Made by a program: the position numbers and the translations under genes. Shown here in pieces: positions 1-5,958 of a stretch of 10,328 bases of DNA. How positions within the stretch are numbered: position 1 is the stretch's first letter; every line of letters begins with the position of its first letter. Under the pieces are notes generated by a model. That model saw nothing but the letters and a program-made list of their open reading frames with translations. It made no database searches and was not told the DNA's origin. Where the stretch lies: NCBI GenBank assembly GCA_025455795.1, contig JALOLW010000140.1, forward strand, positions 1 to 10,328, in the 5' to 3' direction. The stretch comes from Spirosomataceae bacterium (GTDB lineage: Bacteria > Bacteroidota > Bacteroidia > Cytophagales > Spirosomataceae).

Positions 1-2119
1 CGTTATTTTGTTTGACCAAAGCCATGTATTCCCGCAGGTTGATACCACCTTTGACGGCAGGCATTTCATAAAACGGCACGATGTCGTTTTTGCCAGCGGC
101 AAAGTTTTCGTAATCCAACGAAATCGGCAGCGGGTCTGACTCGTAAGTTTTGCGCTTCATTTGGCTGATGTACCAGTCGGTCCCCAAAAGACTGAGGTTG
201 CACACGCGCACGTCAGTACGGAAACCTTCTACTTCTTGTACGTACCAAAGCGGGAAGGTGTCGTTATCGCCGCCTGTAAACAAAATCGCGTTGGGAGCGC
301 ACGAGTTGAGCAAGTTTTTGGCAAAGTCCACCGAATGATAGCGATTGGCGCGGTTGTGATTGTCCCAACCTTTGGTCACCATGATGACTGGCGCGGCAAG
401 TCCAAGTACCGTAGCGACGCCCGCGCGGGCGGAGGCATTGCCCAAGAATTTACTGAACGCATCGTAAACAAACATCACACCCAAGCCCACCCAAAAAGCG
501 AAAATATAGAACGAACCGACGTAAATATAGTCACGCTCGCGGGGTTCGACGGGCGGCGAGTTGAGGTAAGTCACGAGGGCAATTCCCATCATCACAAAGA
601 GCAGCGCGGTCACCAAGAAATCTTTGGGGCGGCGCATGGCTTGGGCCACGATGCCGAGCAAGCCCAACAAAAACGGAATCATGTAGAAATTGTCACGGCC
701 TTTGTTTTTGGCCAAAACTTCGGGCAGATTTTCGTTGGAATCCCACGGGCGTAGGCTACCTGCGCCTTCTTCGTCGCTTTCGCGGCCCACAAAATTCCAT
801 AAGAAATACCGCCAATACATATGCCCCATTTGGTGGGAAAAATAGAACTTGAGGTTGTCGCCCATGCTGGGTTTTTGGCCTTCGGCAAGGTTGAGCTTGT
901 CACGATAGAGCTGTGGGTGATTGCCCTGCCCGCTGTGTACACGCGGAAAAAGCATCTGTTGGCCCTTTTCATAGACATATTCAGGGCGATAATCGGCCAC
1001 GACGTACTTGCCGTTGGCTTTGCGGTAAATCGGCTCACCGCGCTCGGAGTCAATTGGGCGCGCCGTAAACACTGGCCCGTACAAAAGCGGACGGCTGCCA
1101 TATTGCTCACGCTTCAAGTACGACACGTAGCTGATGACATCGCTTGGGTCGTTTTCGTTGATGGGCGGGTTGAAGTTGGAGCGTACCAACACTACAAAAT
1201 AAGAGGCATAACCTATCAGCACCACTGTAAACGACAACAAAGCCACGTTCCAAAGTACTTTTTCTTTTTGGGCAGTGTAGCGAATCCCCCAAACCAACGC
1301 GCCCACAAAAGCAATCAAGAAAAAGAAAATGCCGCTTGAAAAAGGCATTCCGAGGGTATTGACAAAGAAAATCTCAAACTTACCCGCCATCGAAGGCAGC
1401 AAGACGATAACGCCCGAGTTGATGATAGCCAAGATGACCAAACCCACGCCAAAAGCCGCCGCCGCACCCAGCCACGAGGTATTTTTGTACTTTTTGAAAT
1501 AATACACCAATGCCAACGCGGGCAGGGTGACCAAGTTGAGCAAGTGAACACCTATCGAAAGCCCTACCAAATAGAAGGTAAAAATCAACCAGCGATTGGC
1601 GGCGGCTTCGTCTTCGATGCGCTCCCACTGGAGTACCGCCCAAATCACAATGGCCGTGAAAAACGACGAAAGGCCATAGACTTCGGCCTCTACCGCCGAA
1701 AACCAAAACGAATCAGACCAAGTGTAGGCCAATGCCCCCACCAAACCTGCGCCAATGACCGCAATCGTGTCGCCAGTAGAGAGGTCTTCGTCGGCTTTGC
1801 CTACGATTTTGCGAGCCAATAGTGTGATGCTCCAAAACATGAACAAAATCGTAAATGCACTCGATAGCACCGAGAGCATATTGACCCAGTACGCTACTTG
1901 GGTGACATCGCCCAGGGCCAGCATCGAAAATAAGCGACCCAAAAGCAAAAAGAAAGGGGCGCCAGGAGGGTGTGGCACTTGGAGTTTGTAGGAGCAAGCG
2001 ATGAACTCGCCACAGTCCCAAAAACTCGCCGTGCGCTCCACAGTAAGGGTGTACGTAACCAAGGCAGCGGCAAAAGCCACCCACCCGACGATGTTGTTTA
2101 AACGGTTGAATTTTGACAT
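1..2119 (-). CDS. DUF2723 family multi-membrane glycosyltransferase-like protein (3' end outside window)
   Basis: Reading from the ATG at 2119, about 706 codons stay open to the left edge, so the C-terminus is missing; relatives are usually about 1000 residues. The start MSKFNRLNNIVGW leads into a first membrane helix (about residues 10-25). A conserved extracytoplasmic loop follows, with WDCGEF at 34-39 and HPPG at 50-53. Several hydrophobic helices come next, then PRERDY-x-YVGSFY, and near residue 616 the block GGDNDTFPLWYVQEVEG followed by RTDVRV. These blocks are typical of DUF2723 proteins, a Bacteroidota family placed with GT-C-fold glycosyltransferases that transfer sugar from a lipid-linked donor, as protein O-mannosyltransferases do. 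By analogy Asp35 and Glu38 could be the acidic catalytic residues; that is inference. The substrate is not shown by the context. An upstream ATG at 2123 is in another frame and gives only a shadow reading. Confidence 0.9.
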   Translation of the reverse strand, partial: MSKFNRLNNIVGWVAFAAALVTYTLTVERTASFWDCGEFIACSYKLQVPHPPGAPFFLLLGRLFSMLALGDVTQVAYWVNMLSVLSSAFTILFMFWSITLLARKIVGKADEDLSTGDTIAVIGAGLVGALAYTWSDSFWFSAVEAEVYGLSSFFTAIVIWAVLQWERIEDEAAANRWLIFTFYLVGLSIGVHLLNLVTLPALALVYYFKKYKNTSWLGAAAAFGVGLVILAIINSGVIVLLPSMAGKFEIFFVNTLGMPFSSGIFFFLIAFVGALVWGIRYTAQKEKVLWNVALLSFTVVLIGYASYFVVLVRSNFNPPINENDPSDVISYVSYLKREQYGSRPLLYGPVFTARPIDSERGEPIYRKANGKYVVADYRPEYVYEKGQQMLFPRVHSGQGNHPQLYRDKLNLAEGQKPSMGDNLKFYFSHQMGHMYWRYFLWNFVGRESDEEGAGSLRPWDSNENLPEVLAKNKGRDNFYMIPFLLGLLGIVAQAMRRPKDFLVTALLFVMMGIALVTYLNSPPVEPRERDYIYVGSFYIFAFWVGLGVMFVYDAFSKFLGNASARAGVATVLGLAAPVIMVTKGWDNHNRANRYHSVDFAKNLLNSCAPNAILFTGGDNDTFPLWYVQEVEGFRTDVRVCNLSLLGTDWYISQMKRKTYESDPLPISLDYENFAAGKNDIVPFYEMPAVKGGINLREYMALVKQNN

Positions 2120-2173
2120 ACAAATTGTTGGTAAGGAAGAAAATTCTACGAGGATTTGTTTAAAAAGCTACTG

Positions 2174-2186
2174 ATAGACAGTCTAT
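2174..2186. promoter_or_regulatory. 13-bp palindrome in the DUF2723 leader
   Basis: ATAGAC-A-GTCTAT is a perfect 6-bp inverted repeat around a single central base. It lies between the predicted start of transcription (near 2232) and the DUF2723 start codon. It could be an operator half-site pair or a small leader hairpin. Nothing in the window identifies a binding protein, and a palindrome of this size can arise by chance. Confidence 0.3.
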
Positions 2187-2197
2187 TGCGTACAAAA

Positions 2198-2218
2198 AAT
2201 AACGAATAACGAATAACT
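2198..2218. repeat. Three direct copies of AATAACG
   Basis: AATAACG occurs at 2198-2204 and 2205-2211, and as AATAACT at 2212-2218, giving three head-to-tail 7-bp units, the last with one mismatch. The array sits in the non-coding leader of the DUF2723 gene next to the palindrome at 2174-2186. A short array like this could change copy number by slippage and so alter leader length. Confidence 0.55.
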
Positions 2219-2237
2219 GACTACGGCTTAGTTGTGC

Positions 2238-2272
2238 CAAAATTAGTAATTCCCGTCAAAACCCTGCCAAAA
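2238..2272 (-). promoter_or_regulatory. Predicted Bacteroidota promoter for the DUF2723 gene
   Basis: On the minus strand, TAATTTTG (2238-2245) fits the TAnnTTTG -7 element of the Bacteroidota primary sigma factor. TTTTG (2268-2272) lies 22 nt upstream as a -33 element, nearly the same spacing as the acpP promoter in this window. Transcription would begin near 2232, giving a leader of about 110 nt before the start codon at 2119. Assigned by consensus only. Confidence 0.5.
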
Positions 2273-2298
2273 CGCTATCTTAAAAGTTGTTAATGAGG

Positions 2299-3072
2299 TC
2301 ATTCGGGAGTCACATACGCAGCAGTGATACCACCATCTACCACAAACTCCGTGCCTGTTGTATAAGAAGATTCGTCAGACGCCAAAAAGAGCGCGGCGTA
2401 GGCCATTTCTTTGGCTTCGCCAAAACGCCCCATCGGGATATGTACCAACCGGCGTTGTTTTTTAGCGTCGGTGTTCAAAAACTTCATCAACAACTCCGTG
2501 CGCAAAGGGCCGGGGCAGAGTGCATTGACGCGGATACCCTCCCGTGCGTGGATGACTGCCAACTCCCGACTCATCGAAAGCACCGCGCCTTTGCTGGCCG
2601 TGTAAGCAATTTGCGGCGTAGCTGCCCCTAACAACGCCACAAACGAGGCCGTATTGATGATGCTTCCACCTCCCGCGCGGCGCATGGCAGGAATCCCGTA
2701 TTTACAACCCAAAAACACGCCTTTGACGTTGATGTTCATGGTCAAATCCCAAACGGATTCTTCGGTCGTCATGGCGTTGTCATCGTCGGAGTGCATGATG
2801 CCCGCGTTGTTGAAAAGAATGTTGAGCTTGCCAAAAGTTTGCTCGGCCACGGCCACCATGTTTTCGCAGTGGGCGGCATTGATTACGTCGGCGTGGACAT
2901 ACACGGCCTGCCCACCCTGCGCTCGAATCAGCGCGGCGGTTTCTTCGCCCGCAGTGTCGTTCACGTCGGCTACCACGATGGACGCGCCCTCTTGGGCAAA
3001 CAAAAGGGCTGTTTCGCGGCCAATGCCGCTACTTCCGCCGGTGATAATGGCTACTTTGTCTTTTAATCGCAT
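2299..3072 (-). CDS. SDR-family NAD(P)-dependent oxidoreductase
   Basis: This 257-residue protein is a classical short-chain dehydrogenase/reductase, cytosolic, with a Rossmann fold. The cofactor loop TGGSSGIG is at 11-18. Asp36 at the end of the second strand favours NAD over NADP. NNAG is at 88-91, and the catalytic tetrad is Asn115, Ser143, Tyr157 and Lys161 (YTASK). The sequence after the active site, CPGPLRTE at 186-193, and the C-terminal TTGTEFVVDGG are also usual in the family. Length and start (MRLKDKVAIITGG) match the family, so it appears complete. The substrate cannot be read from sequence; automatic names such as glucose 1-dehydrogenase or 3-oxoacyl-ACP reductase would be guesses. 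It stands between two non-coding spacers and probably forms its own transcription unit; I see no clear promoter upstream of it. Confidence 0.95.
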   Translation of the reverse strand: MRLKDKVAIITGGSSGIGRETALLFAQEGASIVVADVNDTAGEETAALIRAQGGQAVYVHADVINAAHCENMVAVAEQTFGKLNILFNNAGIMHSDDDNAMTTEESVWDLTMNINVKGVFLGCKYGIPAMRRAGGGSIINTASFVALLGAATPQIAYTASKGAVLSMSRELAVIHAREGIRVNALCPGPLRTELLMKFLNTDAKKQRRLVHIPMGRFGEAKEMAYAALFLASDESSYTTGTEFVVDGGITAAYVTPE

Positions 3073-3153
3073 CAGTTTTTTATGTTTGAAAAGTTTGAGT
3101 CATTTTGTGAGTGTATTTAACCTACCCCTCAGCCCGCAAGCCACCCCTCGCCC

Positions 3154-3192
3154 CTCTCGAGAGTGGATTAATCCCATTGTTTTTCCCCCCCC
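3154..3192. repeat. GC-rich palindromes and C8 tract in spacer
   Basis: The 162-bp spacer between the SDR gene and the small exported-protein gene contains two perfect 10-bp palindromes, CTCTCGAGAG (3154-3163) and GGATTAATCC (3165-3174), and then a run of eight C (3185-3192). The pyrimidine-rich stretch at 3122-3156 resembles the decayed GC-rich interspersed repeats common between genes in Cytophagales genomes, but I cannot show a second copy here. No gene, RNA or clear promoter is visible in this spacer. Confidence 0.35.
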
Positions 3193-3234
3193 GTCTTTAA
3201 TCCTTATTCCGTTCCTCCTTGTTCCTTGTTTCAC

Positions 3235-3702
3235 TCACAATCGCATCGTTTTTGGAATCATGCCCATGAACGCGCCATAGACTTTTTTGACACTTTCGGG
3301 GGCGGGGTATTTGGGGTCACCCCACACGACCTTATGCTCTTTTTTGCCTTGTTTGAAAATGACAAAATAAGAGGTTTTGCTGGGGTGCTGGAAGTTAATT
3401 TTTTCAAAATCCACATCTTTCAGTGACTTGAAAGCCGTTTCGATGTTTTTCTTGGTTTGTTCGCCCAGTATATCAAACTCCTTGGAGGTGTTCATACGGC
3501 GATAAATACCCCCGTCGTCGAGCAAACGGTATTCTTTTTCGAGTTCGCCAATCGCCTGACCCACAATCAATTGACGACCACCATAGCTAAACGGATGCTT
3601 TGACACCGCAAAAGGGGAGGGGTTGGAATTGACTTCTTGGGCGGAGCTACTTATCGCCAACAGCAAGAAGATAATCGTAATTTTAAAATGCGTACTTTTC
3701 AT
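3235..3702 (-). CDS. Small exported protein of unknown function
   Basis: I do not recognise this family. The ORF is open up to an ATG at 3765, but that start overlaps the end of the amidohydrolase gene and would place unrelated sequence before a signal peptide. The ATG at 3702 gives 155 residues starting MKSTHFKITIIFLLLAISSS, a lysine-led hydrophobic stretch of signal-peptide type ending near Ala18-Gln with no lipobox cysteine, so a periplasmic or secreted product is likely. The mature part is charged and mixed alpha/beta in look, with no cysteines. It has a tyrosine/aspartate-rich stretch (RLLDDGGIYRR) and a C-terminal half reading KTSYFVIFKQGKKEHKVVWG and then PxSVKKVYGAFM. The stretch with alternating hydrophobic residues before the VVWGD turn suggests a small beta-sheet domain. 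It begins 29 bp after the amidohydrolase stop, so the two are probably co-transcribed. Confidence 0.75.
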   Translation of the reverse strand: MKSTHFKITIIFLLLAISSSAQEVNSNPSPFAVSKHPFSYGGRQLIVGQAIGELEKEYRLLDDGGIYRRMNTSKEFDILGEQTKKNIETAFKSLKDVDFEKINFQHPSKTSYFVIFKQGKKEHKVVWGDPKYPAPESVKKVYGAFMGMIPKTMRL

Positions 3703-3731
3703 CAATATTTGGTGTTTTAGGAAACCAAAAT

Positions 3732-4919
3732 TTATTTCACCTTCAACTCCTCCAATGCCAGCCACGCCATCAGTCCTGGGCCAATTTCGAGGGCTGACTC
3801 GTCCACGTCAAACGTAGGTGTATGTACTCCCGACACAATGCCACGGGCTTCGTTGCGCGTACCGAGGCGATAAAAACAGGCGTCGGTCACTTGCGAATAA
3901 AATGCAAAGTCTTCGCCCGCCAACCACAAGTCTAAATCAATCACGTTGGAGGCGCCCATGTAAGCCACGGCGGCATTTTTGGCGCGGCGGGTGAGTTCGG
4001 GGTGGTTTTTGAGAAAAGGATAACCCTTTCGAATTTCGACTTCGCAGCTGCCGCCCATTGCGTCGGCTACACCCTGCGCGATTTTGGTGATACTACTCCA
4101 GCCTTTTTCGCGCCATTCTTCGTCCATGCACCGAAACGTGCCTTCTACTTGTACTTCGTTGGGAATCACGTTGGTGACACCGTTGGCCATAACTTTGCCA
4201 AACGATAATACCGACGGGGCCGCAGGATGCCGGTGCCGACTGATGACCTGCTGTAATGCCACAATCACGTGCGAGGTGATAAGCACTGGGTCAATCAAAG
4301 TATCGGGCATGGCTCCGTGGCCACCTTTACCCTTGATGGTCATATAAATCTCGTCGGTACTTGCCATGTACATTCCTTCACGAAAACCGATTTTGCCCAC
4401 GGGTACATTGGGCGCGACGTGCTGCCCCAAAATGCTCGCAGGAGCGGGATTTTGCAAAACACCCTCTTTAATCATCAACGACGCACCCCCGGGGATTTTT
4501 TCTTCGCCGGGCTGAAAAATCAGCTTCACCGTTCCTTCAAAATCCTCTTTGAGTTGGTGGAGAATCCGCGCCGTGGTGAGCAGCGACGACGTGTGAACAT
4601 CATGCCCACAGGCATGCATCACCCCAGGATTTTGTGATTTGTAAGCCACGTCGTTGGCTTCTACGATGGGCAGCGCGTCCATATCGGCCCGCAAAGCCAC
4701 CACGCGACTGTCGGGATTGCGCCCCTCGACCAGCACCACTACGCCCGTATCGGCCACACCTTCTTGGGGGGCAAGCCCCATGTTGCGGAGGTTTTGGGCT
4801 ACAAAACGAGCCGTATTGTATTCTTGAAAAGACAGTTCAGGATGCGTATGGAGATGACGACGAATCGCTACGGCATCTGCCGCGTAGCTTTTGGAAAGTG
4901 CTTTGATTTTTTCTAACAT
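3732..4919 (-). CDS. M20-family metallo-amidohydrolase (N-acyl amino acid deacylase type)
   Basis: This 395-residue protein has the full set of marks of the M20D group (hippurate hydrolase, N-acetyldiaminopimelate deacetylase, IAA-amino acid hydrolases), which cleave an acyl or aminoacyl amide bond using two metal ions. RADMDALP is at 78-84 and HACGHDVH at 102-109, with metal ligands Cys104 and His106. QPGEE is at 136-140 (catalytic Glu139, ligand Glu140), GQH at 165-167 (His167), and the dimerisation/lid domain has GHGAMPD at 200-206. LAGEDFAFY is at 333-341 and VHTPTFD at 365-371 (ligand His366). All five expected ligands are present and the length is normal, so it should be active. There is no signal peptide, so it is cytosolic. 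The exact substrate is undetermined. It is divergent from nadD and leads a probable two-gene unit with the small exported protein. Confidence 0.95.
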   Translation of the reverse strand: MLEKIKALSKSYAADAVAIRRHLHTHPELSFQEYNTARFVAQNLRNMGLAPQEGVADTGVVVLVEGRNPDSRVVALRADMDALPIVEANDVAYKSQNPGVMHACGHDVHTSSLLTTARILHQLKEDFEGTVKLIFQPGEEKIPGGASLMIKEGVLQNPAPASILGQHVAPNVPVGKIGFREGMYMASTDEIYMTIKGKGGHGAMPDTLIDPVLITSHVIVALQQVISRHRHPAAPSVLSFGKVMANGVTNVIPNEVQVEGTFRCMDEEWREKGWSSITKIAQGVADAMGGSCEVEIRKGYPFLKNHPELTRRAKNAAVAYMGASNVIDLDLWLAGEDFAFYSQVTDACFYRLGTRNEARGIVSGVHTPTFDVDESALEIGPGLMAWLALEELKVK

Positions 4920-4975
4920 TGGCGCAAAATGGATTTTGAAAAAACAAAGTAACGTATCGTAACAACAAGGAACAA

Positions 4976-5548
4976 ATGAAAATAGGACTTTTCTTTGGCT
5001 CGTTCAACCCCATCCACGTAGGGCATTTGATTATTGGCAATGTCATGGCTACTACCACCGACTTGGAGCAGGTGTGGTATGTAGTGTCGCCGCAAAACCC
5101 CTTCAAGAAAAACAAAAGCCTGCTGCATGAGTTTGACCGCTTCGACATGGTAGAGCGGGCCATCGCCGACAACCACAAGCTCAAAGCCACCGACATTGAG
5201 TTTTCGATGCCCAAACCTAGCTTCACCATTGACACGCTGACGCGGTTGCAAGAGAAATTTCCGCAGCATAGTTTCAAACTCATCATCGGCGAGGACAATT
5301 TGGCGCAGTTTAAAAACTGGAAAAACTACGAGGCGATTTTGGAATTTTATGGCTTGTACGTCTATCCGCGCCCAAACGCCGAACCGCACGAGTTTGTCCA
5401 TCATCCCGCCGTTACATTTATTGCCGCGCCCTTATTAGACATTTCGGCCACTTACATCAGAGAATGTCTCAAAAACAACCGCTCCATCCGCTACATGGTA
5501 CACGAAGCCGTCGAGCAAATGATTCATCACAAGAAATTTTATTTCTGA
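4976..5548 (+). CDS. nadD: Nicotinate-nucleotide adenylyltransferase
   Basis: NadD joins nicotinate mononucleotide and ATP to give deamido-NAD, the second-last step of NAD synthesis, in the cytosol. The 190-residue product has the nucleotidyltransferase pattern GSFNPIHVGH at 8-17, with the ATP-binding HxGH at 14-17. SPQNPFK is at 38-44, IIGEDNLAQFKNW at 103-115 and the second ATP motif ISATYIR at 156-162. Length and start fit the family. AAGGA at 4967-4971, 4 nt before the ATG, could serve as a weak ribosome site, which is uncommon in this phylum. The gene is divergent from the amidohydrolase with a 56-bp gap. It ends 77 bp before acpP, which has its own promoter, so nadD is probably a separate transcript with some read-through into the lipid genes. 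Confidence 0.96.
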   Translation: MKIGLFFGSFNPIHVGHLIIGNVMATTTDLEQVWYVVSPQNPFKKNKSLLHEFDRFDMVERAIADNHKLKATDIEFSMPKPSFTIDTLTRLQEKFPQHSFKLIIGEDNLAQFKNWKNYEAILEFYGLYVYPRPNAEPHEFVHHPAVTFIAAPLLDISATYIRECLKNNRSIRYMVHEAVEQMIHHKKFYF

Positions 5549-5560
5549 TAAAACAGCGGT

Positions 5561-5594
5561 TTTTGTTATTGTGTATCGAAATACTTTATCTTTG
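5561..5594 (+). promoter_or_regulatory. Predicted promoter for acpP
   Basis: TATCTTTG (5587-5594) matches the TAnnTTTG -7 element exactly. TTTTG (5561-5565) lies 21 nt upstream as the -33 element. Transcription would start about 5600, giving an A/T-rich leader of roughly 25 nt before the acpP ATG at 5626. A match this good fits the high expression expected of acyl carrier protein. The -33 element overlaps the 3' arm of a weak AAAAC/GTTTT hairpin just after the nadD stop. Confidence 0.7.
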
Positions 5595-5625
5595 CACCGA
5601 TTTTTGAACCAAAATTTTCATTAAA

Positions 5626-5862
5626 ATGTCAGAAATTGCATCAAAAGTAAAAAAAATCATCGTTGACAAATTGGGCGTTGACGAGTCAGAAGTAACCGAA
5701 GAGGCCAGCTTCACCAATGACCTTGGCGCCGATTCACTTGACACGGTAGAATTGATCATGGAATTTGAAAAAGAATTCAATGTGTCTATTCCAGATGACC
5801 AAGCCGAGAACATCGCTACGGTAGGTCAGGCAGTTAAGTACCTCGAAGAGAACGTTAAGTAA
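5626..5862 (+). CDS. acpP: Acyl carrier protein
   Basis: This 78-residue acidic four-helix protein carries growing acyl chains as thioesters during type II fatty acid synthesis in the cytosol. The phosphopantetheine attachment site is Ser37 in GADSLD (34-39), followed by the helix II recognition surface (TVELIMEFEKEF), which docks partner enzymes such as FabF encoded next door. Length, charge and the closing helix (TVGQAVKYLEENVK) are standard. It has a clear own promoter (TATCTTTG at 5587-5594) and is separated from fabF by a 96-bp gap with two stem-loops, an arrangement that would allow much more acpP than fabF mRNA. Confidence 0.98.
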   Translation: MSEIASKVKKIIVDKLGVDESEVTEEASFTNDLGADSLDTVELIMEFEKEFNVSIPDDQAENIATVGQAVKYLEENVK

Positions 5863-5884
5863 AACCTCTACGCTGTACGGTTTT
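5861..5884 (+). terminator. Weak terminator-like hairpin after acpP
   Basis: AAAACC (5861-5866) pairs with GGTTTT (5879-5884), and TAC (5869-5871) with GTA (5875-5877) inside it. A run of five T covers 5881-5885 at the end of the 3' arm. The A-rich 5' arm and T-run fit a weak intrinsic terminator placed right at the acpP stop codon. With only two or three G-C pairs at the base it would probably let part of the transcription through to fabF. Confidence 0.35.
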
Positions 5885-5894
5885 TGCTTTCAGC

Positions 5895-5936
5895 GGTTTT
5901 ATAGGTTTTAGCGTTTTGTCTAAAACCTATAAAACC
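5895..5936 (+). promoter_or_regulatory. Perfect 17-bp stem-loop between acpP and fabF
   Basis: GGTTTTATAGGTTTTAG (5895-5911) and CTAAAACCTATAAAACC (5920-5936) are exact reverse complements, with the 8-nt loop CGTTTTGT between them. The stem is A/T-rich but long and without mismatch. No T-run follows (next bases ATTCAATC), so it is not a standard intrinsic terminator. It could stop RNA decay at the acpP 3' end, be a cleavage site for a double-strand nuclease, or bind a regulator as DNA. It ends 22 bp before the fabF start codon. Confidence 0.6.
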
Positions 5937-5958
5937 ATTCAATCTAATTTTCATCATA

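Noticed and set aside
161..1339. Plus-strand reading frames of 197 and 172 codons in the left part
   Set aside because: They lie opposite the well-conserved DUF2723 gene, which reads coherently through the whole region; their translations are His/Gln/Arg-rich and unlike any family I know.
1315..2123. Other minus-strand frames inside the DUF2723 gene, including an ATG at 2123
   Set aside because: The frame from ATG 2119 carries WDCGEF, HPPG, PRERDY and GDNDTFP in proper order; the others are off-frame readings of the same bases.
2160..2300. Small RNA or riboswitch in the DUF2723 leader
   Set aside because: Apart from one short palindrome and the 7-bp repeats I see no extended pairing or known aptamer core.
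2654..3280. Plus-strand reading frame of 208 codons opposite the SDR gene
   Set aside because: It mirrors a complete SDR gene with all catalytic residues, then runs into the non-coding spacer; there are no domain signs.
3703..3765. Longer start (ATG 3765) for the small exported protein
   Set aside because: It would overlap the amidohydrolase end by 34 bp and put 21 unlikely residues before a clear signal peptide starting at ATG 3702.
4920..4975. Promoters in the 56-bp gap between the amidohydrolase gene and nadD
   Set aside because: The best minus-strand candidate, TACTTTG, is one base short of TAnnTTTG and has no -33 element at a proper distance; no convincing plus-strand match was found.
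4913..5404. Minus-strand reading frames opposite nadD
   Set aside because: nadD has all its nucleotidyltransferase motifs on the plus strand; the antisense frames have none.
5944..5951. TAATTTTC as a possible -7 element for fabF
   Set aside because: It lacks the final G, has no good -33 element, and sits only 7 bp before the start codon.
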